Below are positions 33,414 to 40,872 of a DNA stretch of 50,338 nt, piece by piece (position 1 is the stretch's first letter; every line of letters begins with the position of its first letter). A program made the position numbers and the translations under genes. This DNA comes from DATLMR01 sp035634255 (lineage in GTDB: Bacteria; Acidobacteriota; Blastocatellia; UBA7656): the NCBI GenBank assembly GCA_035634255.1, contig DASQDI010000145.1, positions 1 through 50,338 on the forward strand, in the 5' to 3' direction. The notes under the pieces are model-generated. The model ran no database searches and had not been told where the DNA came from. It saw only the letters and a program-made list of their open reading frames with translations.

Positions 33414-34874
33414 ATGTCGTTCACGTCACACGAGCCTGGAGACGCCTTGCCGGAAGCCGACGCGGAAGCGGCGCCGCCCGGCGGCCCCGCAAGCCCGCCC
33501 GCCCCTCCCGGAAGGGGCGGGAATTTCGGGCAGTATTTCTCACCCGAGCGGTACAGGCACATACCCAAAATTCTGCTGCGGTCGATCATCGCCGTGCTCG
33601 TCGGCTCCCTCGTCCTGCGCGTCGCGGCCCAAACCATGGGGCAGATGCTCCAGTTCTACCTCGCGGAGATAGACCGCAATCACTACCCCATCTCGCACAC
33701 GCAGAGGGGCCTAATCACCGCCTCATTCTTCATCACCGAGCTGCTCGGCTCGCTCCTGCTCGGGGCGATGAGCGACCGCTACGGGCGGAAGATATTCATA
33801 CTGCTCGGCCCCGCCTTCGGGGCCGTCGCCGTGCAGATAACCTCGATGACCGTGTCGGTGTGGCTGCTGGTCATAACCCGCCTGCTCGAAGGCCTGTCGA
33901 CCGCGAGCTCGATCCCCGCGACGCTCGGCTACATCTCCGAGGCCACGACCGGCCGGCCGAGCATGCGCGCGCGCGTCGTGGGGCTGTTCGAGATCACCCT
34001 CGTGGGCGGAATCGCGGTCGGGGCGATTGTCGGGGGCTACCTCTGGAAATTCCTCGGCAGCCCGCAGACCCTCTTCGGCATTCGCCTGATAAGCCCCGCC
34101 TTCAGCGTGAACGGCCTGATCTACGTAGTCAGCCTGCTGATCTTCCTCTGGGGCCTCAAGGAGATCAGGCACGGGGCGAAAGAGGGGGGCTCCCGCGAGC
34201 ACTCTCACGGCAGCCTCGGCCAGTACATCTCCATCCTCCGCTCGCCCAGCGTGTGGAGGTTCGTGCCGGCGTGGCTGGCCGTCAACTCGATCATAGGGAT
34301 GTGGATCAATCACAGCATAGGGCTGATGACGGGCAAGGACCACATGCCCGGCCAGCTGCTCACGGGCAACATCGCCCCGGAGAAGTTCGGCAACGGGTTC
34401 GCGGTGCTGGCCGTGGTCTTCGCCCTCGGCGTGCTGGTCTGGAGCTTCTACCTGGGGCGGTACCGGCGGACGAGCGCGATGCTTATGGCGACGGGCGGCC
34501 TCTTCGCCACGCTCGCGAGCGTCTACAGCCTCAACCACCTCGACTCGTTCTCAAGCCCGCTCTACTACCCCCTGCTCGCGGCGCTGCTGGTGAGCCTCTT
34601 CGTGCTTAGCGGGTTCACGCCGGCCGCCCTGACTTACCTTGCGGACGTGACGGAGTCGCACGCGCAGAATCGCGGCTCGATCATGGGGCTCTACTCGGTA
34701 TTCCTGGGGGTCGGGCAGGTGGTGGGCACCGCGACGGGGGGCCGCTTCGCCGACCGGGGGGGGATCGACGGGCTGTTGCTGCTCAGCGCCATCTTCGGAG
34801 TAATAACGGGCTGGTCGCTTTTGGCGCTCCGCCGCCGCGAGCTGCCGACCGGCGGCTTGAAGCTCCCGGCTTAA
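33414..34874 (+). CDS. Major facilitator superfamily transporter
   Basis: This is a 486-residue MFS carrier with about 12 membrane helices. The loop 2-3 signature GAMSDRYGRK (motif A) is present, followed by long hydrophobic helices, a central hydrophilic loop (about 245-280: IRHGAKEGGSREHSHGS) and a second half with SGFTPAALTYLADVTESHAQ and GSIMGLYSVFLGVGQVVG. An unusual Pro/Gly/Ala-rich N-terminal extension of about 45 residues precedes the first helix. The substrate cannot be told. No clear ribosome binding site precedes the ATG, so a later start is possible, but no better one is seen. Confidence 0.88.
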   Translation: MSFTSHEPGDALPEADAEAAPPGGPASPPAPPGRGGNFGQYFSPERYRHIPKILLRSIIAVLVGSLVLRVAAQTMGQMLQFYLAEIDRNHYPISHTQRGLITASFFITELLGSLLLGAMSDRYGRKIFILLGPAFGAVAVQITSMTVSVWLLVITRLLEGLSTASSIPATLGYISEATTGRPSMRARVVGLFEITLVGGIAVGAIVGGYLWKFLGSPQTLFGIRLISPAFSVNGLIYVVSLLIFLWGLKEIRHGAKEGGSREHSHGSLGQYISILRSPSVWRFVPAWLAVNSIIGMWINHSIGLMTGKDHMPGQLLTGNIAPEKFGNGFAVLAVVFALGVLVWSFYLGRYRRTSAMLMATGGLFATLASVYSLNHLDSFSSPLYYPLLAALLVSLFVLSGFTPAALTYLADVTESHAQNRGSIMGLYSVFLGVGQVVGTATGGRFADRGGIDGLLLLSAIFGVITGWSLLALRRRELPTGGLKLPA

Positions 34875-34978
34875 ACCGAGCCTGACAACTCACCGTACCA
34901 AAAAAGCGGGCGGGCCGCGCCGCGACGACCGGGAGGGTCGAAAGGGCGCATGAACTGCCCGACGGACCGGCGCGATTC

Positions 34979-34987
34979 TGGTACAAT
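34979..34987 (+). promoter_or_regulatory. Extended -10 promoter for the PQQ-like propeller gene
   Basis: TGGTACAAT is a TGn-extended -10 (TACAAT at 34982-34987) located 40 bases before the start codon, followed by GCGGGCC. It closely resembles the promoter at 4216-4224. Confidence 0.5.
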
Positions 34988-35026
34988 GCGGGCCATCGGA
35001 TCCGTTCTCACGGAAGGGGGAGGGTT

Positions 35027-36379
35027 ATGAAGCGAGTCTGGTTTTTAGGCGTGATCCTGCAAATATCTCTGGTCGCCAATGGCGCGGGCGAGGGCCGGAA
35101 GGATGACAACTGGCCGTCATTCCGCGGGCGGCATGCATCGGGGGTCGCGGAGAAGCAGGAGCTTCCCGAAAAGTGGGACGGCAGCAAAGGCACCAACATC
35201 AAGTGGAAGACGCGCATACCGGGCCTTGCGCATTCGAGCCCCGTCGTCTGGGGGGACCGGCTCTTCGTCACGTCGGCCATCAGCAGCCGCGGCGACGGCA
35301 CGTTCCGCCACGGGCTCTATGGCGACGGCGACGCCTCCGAAGACCGCTCCCCGCATAAGTGGAAGGTCTACGCGCTCGATAAACATAGCGGCAAAATCTT
35401 ATGGGAGAAGACCGCTTACGAAGGCGAGCCCCGCGAGAAGCGGCACATAAAGAGCACGTACGCGAACGCCACCCCCGCCACCGACGGGCGGTACGTCGTC
35501 GCCTTCTTCGGCTCGCAGGGGCTCTACGCGTACGACATGAACGGCCGGCAGCTGTGGAAGAAAGACCTGGGGGTGCTCAACGCCGGCGCTTACAACATCC
35601 CGAGCTACGAGTGGGGGACGGCGAGCTCTCCCATAATCCATAAGGACAGCGTGATCGTGCAATGCGACACGCAGGACGAGTCGTTCCTGCTCGCCGCCGA
35701 CATCAGGACCGGCAGGACCATATGGAAGACCCCGCGCCAGGAGTTGCCTTCGTGGGGGACCCCGACCATTTACGCGGGCAAGGCGCGGACGGAGTTGATC
35801 ACGAACGCCTCTAATTTCATCAGGGGCTACGACCCCGACACCGGCAAAGAGTTATGGAGGCTGGGCGGCAGCTCGAAGATCACGGCGCCCACGCCCGTCT
35901 TTTCCGACGACCTGATCGTCGTCGCCAGCGGCCGCCGCCCCGAGGCCCCCATCTTCGTCATCCGCGCGGGCGCGTCGGGAGACATCACGCTCCGCGACGG
36001 CAGCACGTCGAGCGACTCCATCGTCTGGAGCAAGCAGGCGCGCGGCTCGTACATGCCGACGCCCCTGATTTATGAGGGCTACCTTTACGTGCTCGCCAAC
36101 CAGGGCATATTCGACTGCTACGACCTGAAGACCGGGAAAGAGGTCTACCGCGAAAGACTCCCGCACCAGGGCGGGGGCTTCAGCGCGTCGCCCGTAGCCT
36201 CGGACGGCAGGATATACCTGCCGAGCGAGGACGGGGAGGTCTTCGTGGTGAAGGCCGGGCCGAAGTTCGAGGTGCTCGGGATGAACCCCATGGGCGAGCT
36301 CCTCATGGCGACGCCCGCCATATCATCGGGGATGATGTTCGTGAGGACGCAACACCACGTCTTCGCCATAAAAAAATAG
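35027..36379 (+). CDS. Exported PQQ-like beta-propeller repeat protein
   Basis: This 450-residue exported protein has a signal peptide (VWFLGVILQISLVANGAG). Its eight-bladed PQQ-like/BamB-type propeller is visible from repeats with Trp and Gly at fixed spacing: DNWPSFRGRHASGVAE, HSSPVVWGDRLFVTSA, YALDKHSGKILWEK, RYVVAFFGSQGLYAYDMNG, IRTGRTIWKTPRQELPSWG and YDPDTGKELWRLGG. None of the extra residues required for a PQQ quinoprotein dehydrogenase can be confirmed, so it may be a structural or substrate-binding propeller. The ribosome binding site GGAAGGGGGAGG is strong; an extended -10 lies 40 bases upstream. Confidence 0.85.
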   Translation: MKRVWFLGVILQISLVANGAGEGRKDDNWPSFRGRHASGVAEKQELPEKWDGSKGTNIKWKTRIPGLAHSSPVVWGDRLFVTSAISSRGDGTFRHGLYGDGDASEDRSPHKWKVYALDKHSGKILWEKTAYEGEPREKRHIKSTYANATPATDGRYVVAFFGSQGLYAYDMNGRQLWKKDLGVLNAGAYNIPSYEWGTASSPIIHKDSVIVQCDTQDESFLLAADIRTGRTIWKTPRQELPSWGTPTIYAGKARTELITNASNFIRGYDPDTGKELWRLGGSSKITAPTPVFSDDLIVVASGRRPEAPIFVIRAGASGDITLRDGSTSSDSIVWSKQARGSYMPTPLIYEGYLYVLANQGIFDCYDLKTGKEVYRERLPHQGGGFSASPVASDGRIYLPSEDGEVFVVKAGPKFEVLGMNPMGELLMATPAISSGMMFVRTQHHVFAIKK

Positions 36380-36456
36380 AAGGCTTTCGGGAACAATGCC
36401 GCCCTGCGAGGGTCTAATACACGTGACTCCGTATCAGGAAACTCGAGGGGTGAGAT

Positions 36457-37467
36457 GTGAGGCGTCGCCTTTTTTTAATCGCTTTGATCGCCGCGCTATC
36501 CGGGTCAGGTTCGGGGCAGACGAACAAACAGGACGAAGACGCGCCCGTGCGGCTCAGCGCGACCCTGGTGACCGTGCCGGTCACGGTTAAGGACGGGAAG
36601 GACAGGCACGTACTGGACCTGCGCCGCGAAGATTTTCAGATATTCGAAGACGGGGTCGAGCAGCGGATAGCCTCCTTCTCCCCCGCCGAGGCCGTTTCTA
36701 CGCTCCAACCGTTCACCGTCGCCCTCCTCCTCGACGTGAGCGACTCGACGGAATTCCAGCTCGACAGTATAAAAGCGGCGGCGGGCACCTTCGTCGACCA
36801 ACTGCCTCCGCAGGCGAGCGTGATGGTCGTCTCCTTCGACCGGGCCGTGGAGATACTGTGCGAGCCGACGCTCGGTCGCGCGCACGCGCGGGAAGCCCTC
36901 CTGCGGGTGAGGACGGGACTGGGCGGCACGAGCGTCTACAACGCGGTCGATATGATAATCACGCAGAGGCTGCGAGGCATGCCGGGGCGCAAAGCTCTCG
37001 TGCTCTTCTCCGACGGAGTAGACACCACCAGCCGCGGCGCGACGCCCGTCAGCAACGTTCGGTCGGCCGAAGAGTCCCAGGTCGCAGTCTACCCGGTGCA
37101 GTACAACACGGTGGACGCGGCGACCAGGCAGGCGAAGAAGGGCGGGATCAAAGAAAAGTACAGGGAAGGCCCTCTAATCTTCACCTCCCCGGCCGAAGGC
37201 GAAAAGTCCCGGCAGAAAGCATTCGACGAAGCGACCATCTACCTGCGCCAGCTCGCCCGGTCTTCCGGCGGCGAGTTTTATTACGGCGACAGCCTGGAGC
37301 GCGTAAGCCAGGCATTCGCCCGGATCACCGAAGACCTCCGCGAGCAATACGTGCTCGGCTATTACCCCCTGACGCCGGCCCGGAGAGGCGAGCGCCGCGA
37401 GATCAAAGTAAAAGTTAACCGGCCAAAGGTCTTAGTCCGGGCCCGCAGGAGTTACCGCCAGAGCTGA
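36457..37467 (+). CDS. VWFA-related Acidobacterial secreted protein, small form with MIDAS
   Basis: This 336-residue exported protein starts at GTG 36457, six bases after GAGGGG. A signal peptide (LFLIALIAALSGSGSG) is followed by the family start (RLSATLVTVPVTVKDGKDR, then LRREDFQIFEDGVEQ) and a VWA domain with an intact DxSxS metal site (LLLDVSDST), the conserved Thr region (GLGGTSVYNAVDMI) and ALVLFSDGVDTTS. The C-terminal end QYVLGYYPLTPARRGERREI is typical. Unlike the large VWFA protein at 1891-4146 it should bind a divalent metal, so it could bind partners in the classical way. Biological role unknown. Confidence 0.87.
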   Translation: MRRRLFLIALIAALSGSGSGQTNKQDEDAPVRLSATLVTVPVTVKDGKDRHVLDLRREDFQIFEDGVEQRIASFSPAEAVSTLQPFTVALLLDVSDSTEFQLDSIKAAAGTFVDQLPPQASVMVVSFDRAVEILCEPTLGRAHAREALLRVRTGLGGTSVYNAVDMIITQRLRGMPGRKALVLFSDGVDTTSRGATPVSNVRSAEESQVAVYPVQYNTVDAATRQAKKGGIKEKYREGPLIFTSPAEGEKSRQKAFDEATIYLRQLARSSGGEFYYGDSLERVSQAFARITEDLREQYVLGYYPLTPARRGERREIKVKVNRPKVLVRARRSYRQS

Positions 37468-37586
37468 GCCTTCAGCCTCAGTCGGACCGGGAGCAACCCC
37501 CCGCGGGAAACCGCATCCAAATGTGAGCCGCCGCCCGCGCCCGAGCGTCAGGCGTGCGGCGCACATCACCTTTCCTCAGGAGGCCT

Positions 37587-38321
37587 ATGCTCTACTCGCT
37601 AAGGTTCTGGCACGACTACTTCACGGAGAACGGCGCGAACAGGGGCGACATTCACTGGGACGGCGAAGACGTGTTGACGCCCGAAGAGAAGACGCGGATC
37701 GCGAAATCGATTGCGGCCTTCCAGCTCGGCGAGTATTCGGAAGGGCGGGGGCTGATGAAATTCGCCGCCGAGTACGCGAGAAGACACTCGGACGATTACC
37801 TCGTGAAGATCACTCGGCTCTTCATCTCCGAAGAGCAGAATCACGCCCTGATGCTCAAGAGGTTCATGGACCGGCACGGGATCGAGTCGATAAAAAAGAA
37901 CTGGACGGACACCGTGTTCCGGGGGCTGAGAAAGAACGCCGGCTTCGAGTTGTCCCTAACCGTCCTCATCACCGCCGAGATCATCTCCCTGATCTACTAC
38001 AGGGCTCTGAAGAGTTGCACGGGCTCCCGGCTGCTCGCGAAGATCTGCGACAAGCTGCTCGCGGACGAGGAGGCGCACGTGAGGTACGAGTCGGAGCTGA
38101 TCATCTACGCACGAAACTTGCGCTCGGCCCCCGTCAGGCAGGTCATCGGCTTTCTCCACCGGCTCCTTTTCCTCGGCACCACGCTCGTCGTCTACCTCGA
38201 ACACCGGGAGGTGCTAAGGGGCGGGGGCTACGACTTCCGCGCATTCCGGGCGGGCTGCCGGGAGGAGTTCGCGAAGTGCTTCACCCCGGCCGAGATCGTG
38301 CAGGCTTCGCAGGGCGCGTGA
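37587..38321 (+). CDS. Ferritin-like di-iron protein of unknown role
   Basis: This 244-residue protein is started at 37587, where AGGAGG lies four bases upstream. Four-helix-bundle di-iron ligands are visible in order: QLGEYSEG, SEEQNHALM (ExxH-type), ITAEIISLIYY and DEEAHVRYE (ExxH-type), which match two E...ExxH half-sites of the ferritin-like superfamily. It has no signal peptide, so it is probably cytosolic, but a hydrophobic helix near 195-210 (IGFLHRLLFLGTTLVVYLE) suggests membrane contact. Candidate roles are oxidase, oxygenase or iron/peroxide protection. The next gene encodes a DJ-1/PfpI protein, 176 bp downstream. Confidence 0.7.
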   Translation: MLYSLRFWHDYFTENGANRGDIHWDGEDVLTPEEKTRIAKSIAAFQLGEYSEGRGLMKFAAEYARRHSDDYLVKITRLFISEEQNHALMLKRFMDRHGIESIKKNWTDTVFRGLRKNAGFELSLTVLITAEIISLIYYRALKSCTGSRLLAKICDKLLADEEAHVRYESELIIYARNLRSAPVRQVIGFLHRLLFLGTTLVVYLEHREVLRGGGYDFRAFRAGCREEFAKCFTPAEIVQASQGA

Positions 38322-38497
38322 CCCCCGTTTCGAAATCAACGCCACGACATTACTTTCTTATACTCTGGCCGGTGGGGGCGCGATTTGCTAATATCGCCGG
38401 GCAAGACTCCGAGTTGTATCCGACAGTCGTACCCGGCGAGCGCTCGCGCGCAGCACACCGAGCCCGTTGCCCCACAAGCCCAAAGGAGAAAATATAC

Positions 38498-39196
38498 GTG
38501 GCAAAGAAGAGAGATACTTTCACCATCGGCATACCGATCTATGACGGCGTCGACCTGCTGGATGTCGCCGCGCCCTACGAGACGTTCAACTGGATGGGGC
38601 AGGCATGGGCGGAGAAGAAGACGTCCGTGCTGCTGGTCGGCCAGAAGAAGAAGGTGATCAAATCGCGGGACAAATTCCACATCGTCCCCGACACGACCTT
38701 CAAGAAGTGCCCGCAGCTCGATGTCCTGTGGGTTCCGGGTGCCGACCCCCAGGCGCTCGAAAAGACGATGCTGAACTGCGCCTTTCTCAACTTCCTGAAG
38801 AAGCAGAGCCAGAAGGCGCGGTACGTCACGTCCGTGTGCGAGGGGGCCTTCCTGCTCGCGAGCGCGGGGCTCCTGGACGGCCATCAGGTGACGACCCACT
38901 GGGCCTTCATCGGGTGTTTGAAGCTCTTCCCGGAAGTCGAAGTGGTGGACGGCACCCCTCGGTACGTCATCTCCGGCAACAGGATCACGGGCGGCGGGAT
39001 ATCTTCCGGGCTGGACGAAGCCTTGCAGCTGGTCTCCATGATCGCGGGGGAGCAGGTCGCGCAGAGCGTGCAGCTCAACATGCAGTACTTCCCCGAACCT
39101 CCCTTCACGCAGACGATCACCGTCTCGCCCGACTGCACGATCAAGGGCATGGCTAAAACGATCAAGGCGGTCTCGAAGCAGAATTGCGGCAAGTGA
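38498..39196 (+). CDS. DJ-1/PfpI family protein (isonitrile hydratase-like)
   Basis: This 232-residue cytosolic protein starts at GTG 38498, nine bases after AAAGGAG; the open frame extends far upstream but that part overlaps the ferritin-like gene and is not coding. The DJ-1/PfpI fold is shown by IGIPIYDGVDLLDVAAPYE, LDVLWVPGADP, and the nucleophile elbow VTSVCEGAFLLASAGLLDG with Cys114. The loop THWAFIGCLKLFPEVEVVD and ITGGGISSGLDEAL match the isonitrile-hydratase/ThiJ-like branch that also occurs as a domain of AraC regulators. Here there is no DNA-binding domain. The substrate is unknown. Confidence 0.9.
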   Translation: MAKKRDTFTIGIPIYDGVDLLDVAAPYETFNWMGQAWAEKKTSVLLVGQKKKVIKSRDKFHIVPDTTFKKCPQLDVLWVPGADPQALEKTMLNCAFLNFLKKQSQKARYVTSVCEGAFLLASAGLLDGHQVTTHWAFIGCLKLFPEVEVVDGTPRYVISGNRITGGGISSGLDEALQLVSMIAGEQVAQSVQLNMQYFPEPPFTQTITVSPDCTIKGMAKTIKAVSKQNCGK

Positions 39197-39318
39197 GCGG
39201 GCGGCCCGAGCGGTTGCCCGCAAGCTCCCCCCGCCCTCCGCGTTCATGTTTACGTCGCGGCCGGGCGACCCGTGGCACCCGCGTTACATCTCCTCCCGGT
39301 TCCGACGGAGCAAAAGCC

Positions 39319-40152
39319 ATGTCTAAGACCGCACGCCTCTCCGCACTCCCGGCGCTCGCCCTGCTTCTGCTGGCGGCGGATAAAAGCGTCGCCTGTTCGT
39401 GCGCCAACGGGACATCGACTCCCGAATCATTCAAATATGCTTCGGACGTGTTCGCCGGCAGGGTCATCGAGGTGTCTCCGCCGAAGGGCGAGCTTACGCA
39501 TTACGCCGACGGCTCCGTAGGGGTCTCTTTCGGGACCGGCCCCGGCGTCGTAAGGTTGTCGGTCGAGCGGTCTTACAAGGGGACGCAGGGCTCCGAAGTC
39601 CAGTTCGATTATCATCACGACGGTTGCGACTACCCTTTCGAGGCGGGGGGGCGGTACCTGGTTTACGCGAACCTGGAGGACGGAAAGTTAAAGACCGACA
39701 AGTGCAAAAGGACGCGCCCGCTCGCGAAGGCGGCGCCGGATTTGAAATACATCGGAGGGCTGGAACGCAACGAGCCGCAGGCGACTATCTATGGCTACGT
39801 CTTCAGGCGGACCATCGGCGATAAAGGCGAGCCCGGATTACAGACCCCGTTCGAGGAGTTGACCGTCATCGCCGAGGGCGAAAAGGGGCAGGTGGTAACG
39901 CAGGCGGAGAAGTGGGGAGAGTACGAGGTCACCCTGCCGCCGGGAAAGTACAGGGTGTGGGTCGAGCGCGAAGGGGTTACGGTGAGCAAGCCGGACGAGA
40001 TCATAGTGCTTAAGGACGGCGATTGCGAAAGGCTCTCACTCCCGGCCACGTTCGACGGGACGAAACCGAGGTCGCCGGAATTAATGTATGGGCCGAAAAA
40101 GAATATAATTGCCCGGCCGGCCGCATTGACACGCGAGGGAGGATTGAGATGA
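39319..40152 (+). CDS. Secreted TIMP/NTR-like protein with C-terminal beta-sandwich
   Basis: This 277-residue exported protein starts at ATG 39319 (GGAG eight bases upstream). The signal peptide (ALPALALLLLAADKSVA) ends so that mature residue 1 would be Cys26 in CSCANG, the arrangement of tissue-inhibitor-of-metalloproteinase (NTR) domains in which the N-terminal Cys-x-Cys is central. The OB-like domain runs to about 145 (DVFAGRVIEV, VVRLSVERSYKG, GCDYPFEAGGRYLVYA). A carboxypeptidase-regulatory/CnaB-like domain follows (EELTVIAEGEKGQ, YEVTLPPGKYRVWVERE). An inhibitor role is only an inference from the fold. The stop overlaps the ATG of the next gene (ATGA), so the two are translationally coupled. 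Confidence 0.72.
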   Translation: MSKTARLSALPALALLLLAADKSVACSCANGTSTPESFKYASDVFAGRVIEVSPPKGELTHYADGSVGVSFGTGPGVVRLSVERSYKGTQGSEVQFDYHHDGCDYPFEAGGRYLVYANLEDGKLKTDKCKRTRPLAKAAPDLKYIGGLERNEPQATIYGYVFRRTIGDKGEPGLQTPFEELTVIAEGEKGQVVTQAEKWGEYEVTLPPGKYRVWVEREGVTVSKPDEIIVLKDGDCERLSLPATFDGTKPRSPELMYGPKKNIIARPAALTREGGLR

Positions 40153-40769
40153 AAGGTGCGTATAAATATTTTCTGCTCACGGCGGCGCTCCTGCTTGCGG
40201 GGGCGGCGAATGCTCAGGAGAAGAAGCCCGCGATCATCGCCTTCGGCAGTGATTCGCTTGAGCGGGGGACCGTGCGCCTGGGGTACTGGAACAGGGAGAA
40301 GAACACCGGCGCGGGCGGGTTCTTCATCGATTACGGGAAGCCGGTCTGGAAAAAAGATTACGAGGACCCCGCCAAATTCGACGCGATGACCAGGGGTAAG
40401 GTCTGGAGGCTCGGGAGCGAATACTGGACGGTCCTCGACACCAACATACCGCTCAGGGTTTCCGAGACAACGGTGCCGCCGGGCCAGTGGTACCTCGGCT
40501 TGCACAGGTCTCAGGACGGGGCGCAGTGGAGCCTCGTCTTCATCGACCCTTCCAAGGTCAGGGGCCTTCAGCTCGACCCATCCGAGATAAACCGGGCCCC
40601 AATCGAGCACAGGGCCGCCATGACTTCGGAGCCGGCGGGCGAGCCCGCGGAGAAGCTGACCCTAACACTGGACGTACCAAAAACTGACCTGAGGCAGTCA
40701 CAGCTGAAGATATCGTGGGGCAAGCTCCAGTTGAAGGCCCCGGTGCAGGTCTCGGTAAAGCCGGAGTAA
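40149..40769 (+). CDS. Exported DUF2911-like protein
   Basis: This 206-residue exported protein starts within the previous gene's stop (ATGA at 40149); GAGGA lies seven bases upstream. A signal peptide (YFLLTAALLLAGAANAQ) is followed by a beta-rich domain with FIDYGKPVWKKDYEDP, KVWRLGSEYWTVLDTN, TTVPPGQWYLGLHRS and WSLVFID. This order of motifs matches DUF2911 proteins, secreted beta-sandwich proteins of unknown function in Acidobacteria and Bacteroidetes. Coupling with the TIMP-like gene suggests the two secreted proteins work together or in equal amounts. Confidence 0.75.
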   Translation: MKGAYKYFLLTAALLLAGAANAQEKKPAIIAFGSDSLERGTVRLGYWNREKNTGAGGFFIDYGKPVWKKDYEDPAKFDAMTRGKVWRLGSEYWTVLDTNIPLRVSETTVPPGQWYLGLHRSQDGAQWSLVFIDPSKVRGLQLDPSEINRAPIEHRAAMTSEPAGEPAEKLTLTLDVPKTDLRQSQLKISWGKLQLKAPVQVSVKPE

Positions 40770-40770
40770 G

Positions 40771-40823
40771 GCGAGGCGGGCGTTCATTGCAACGCCCGTG
40801 CGACGGTTGGGAGCCCGCCTCGC
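40771..40823. terminator. Bidirectional inverted repeat between convergent genes
   Basis: GCGAGGCGGGC (40771-40781) is perfectly complementary to GCCCGCCTCGC (40813-40823). Overlapping it, GGGCGTT and AACGCCC (40778-40784/40791-40797) form a second hairpin with a 6-nt loop, so two alternative structures exist. It lies just after the DUF2911 stop and before the end of the convergent SLC13 gene. Confidence 0.6.
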
Positions 40824-40872
40824 GATCAACATAGACGCGCGGCGGGCTCCTTCGAGACTGAAGCAGCCGCCC

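Noticed and set aside
37523..38497. N-terminal extension in frame with the DJ-1/PfpI gene.
   Set aside because: It overlaps the ferritin-like gene in another frame and is Arg-rich shadow sequence; GTG 38498 with AAAGGAG gives a normal-length DJ-1 protein.
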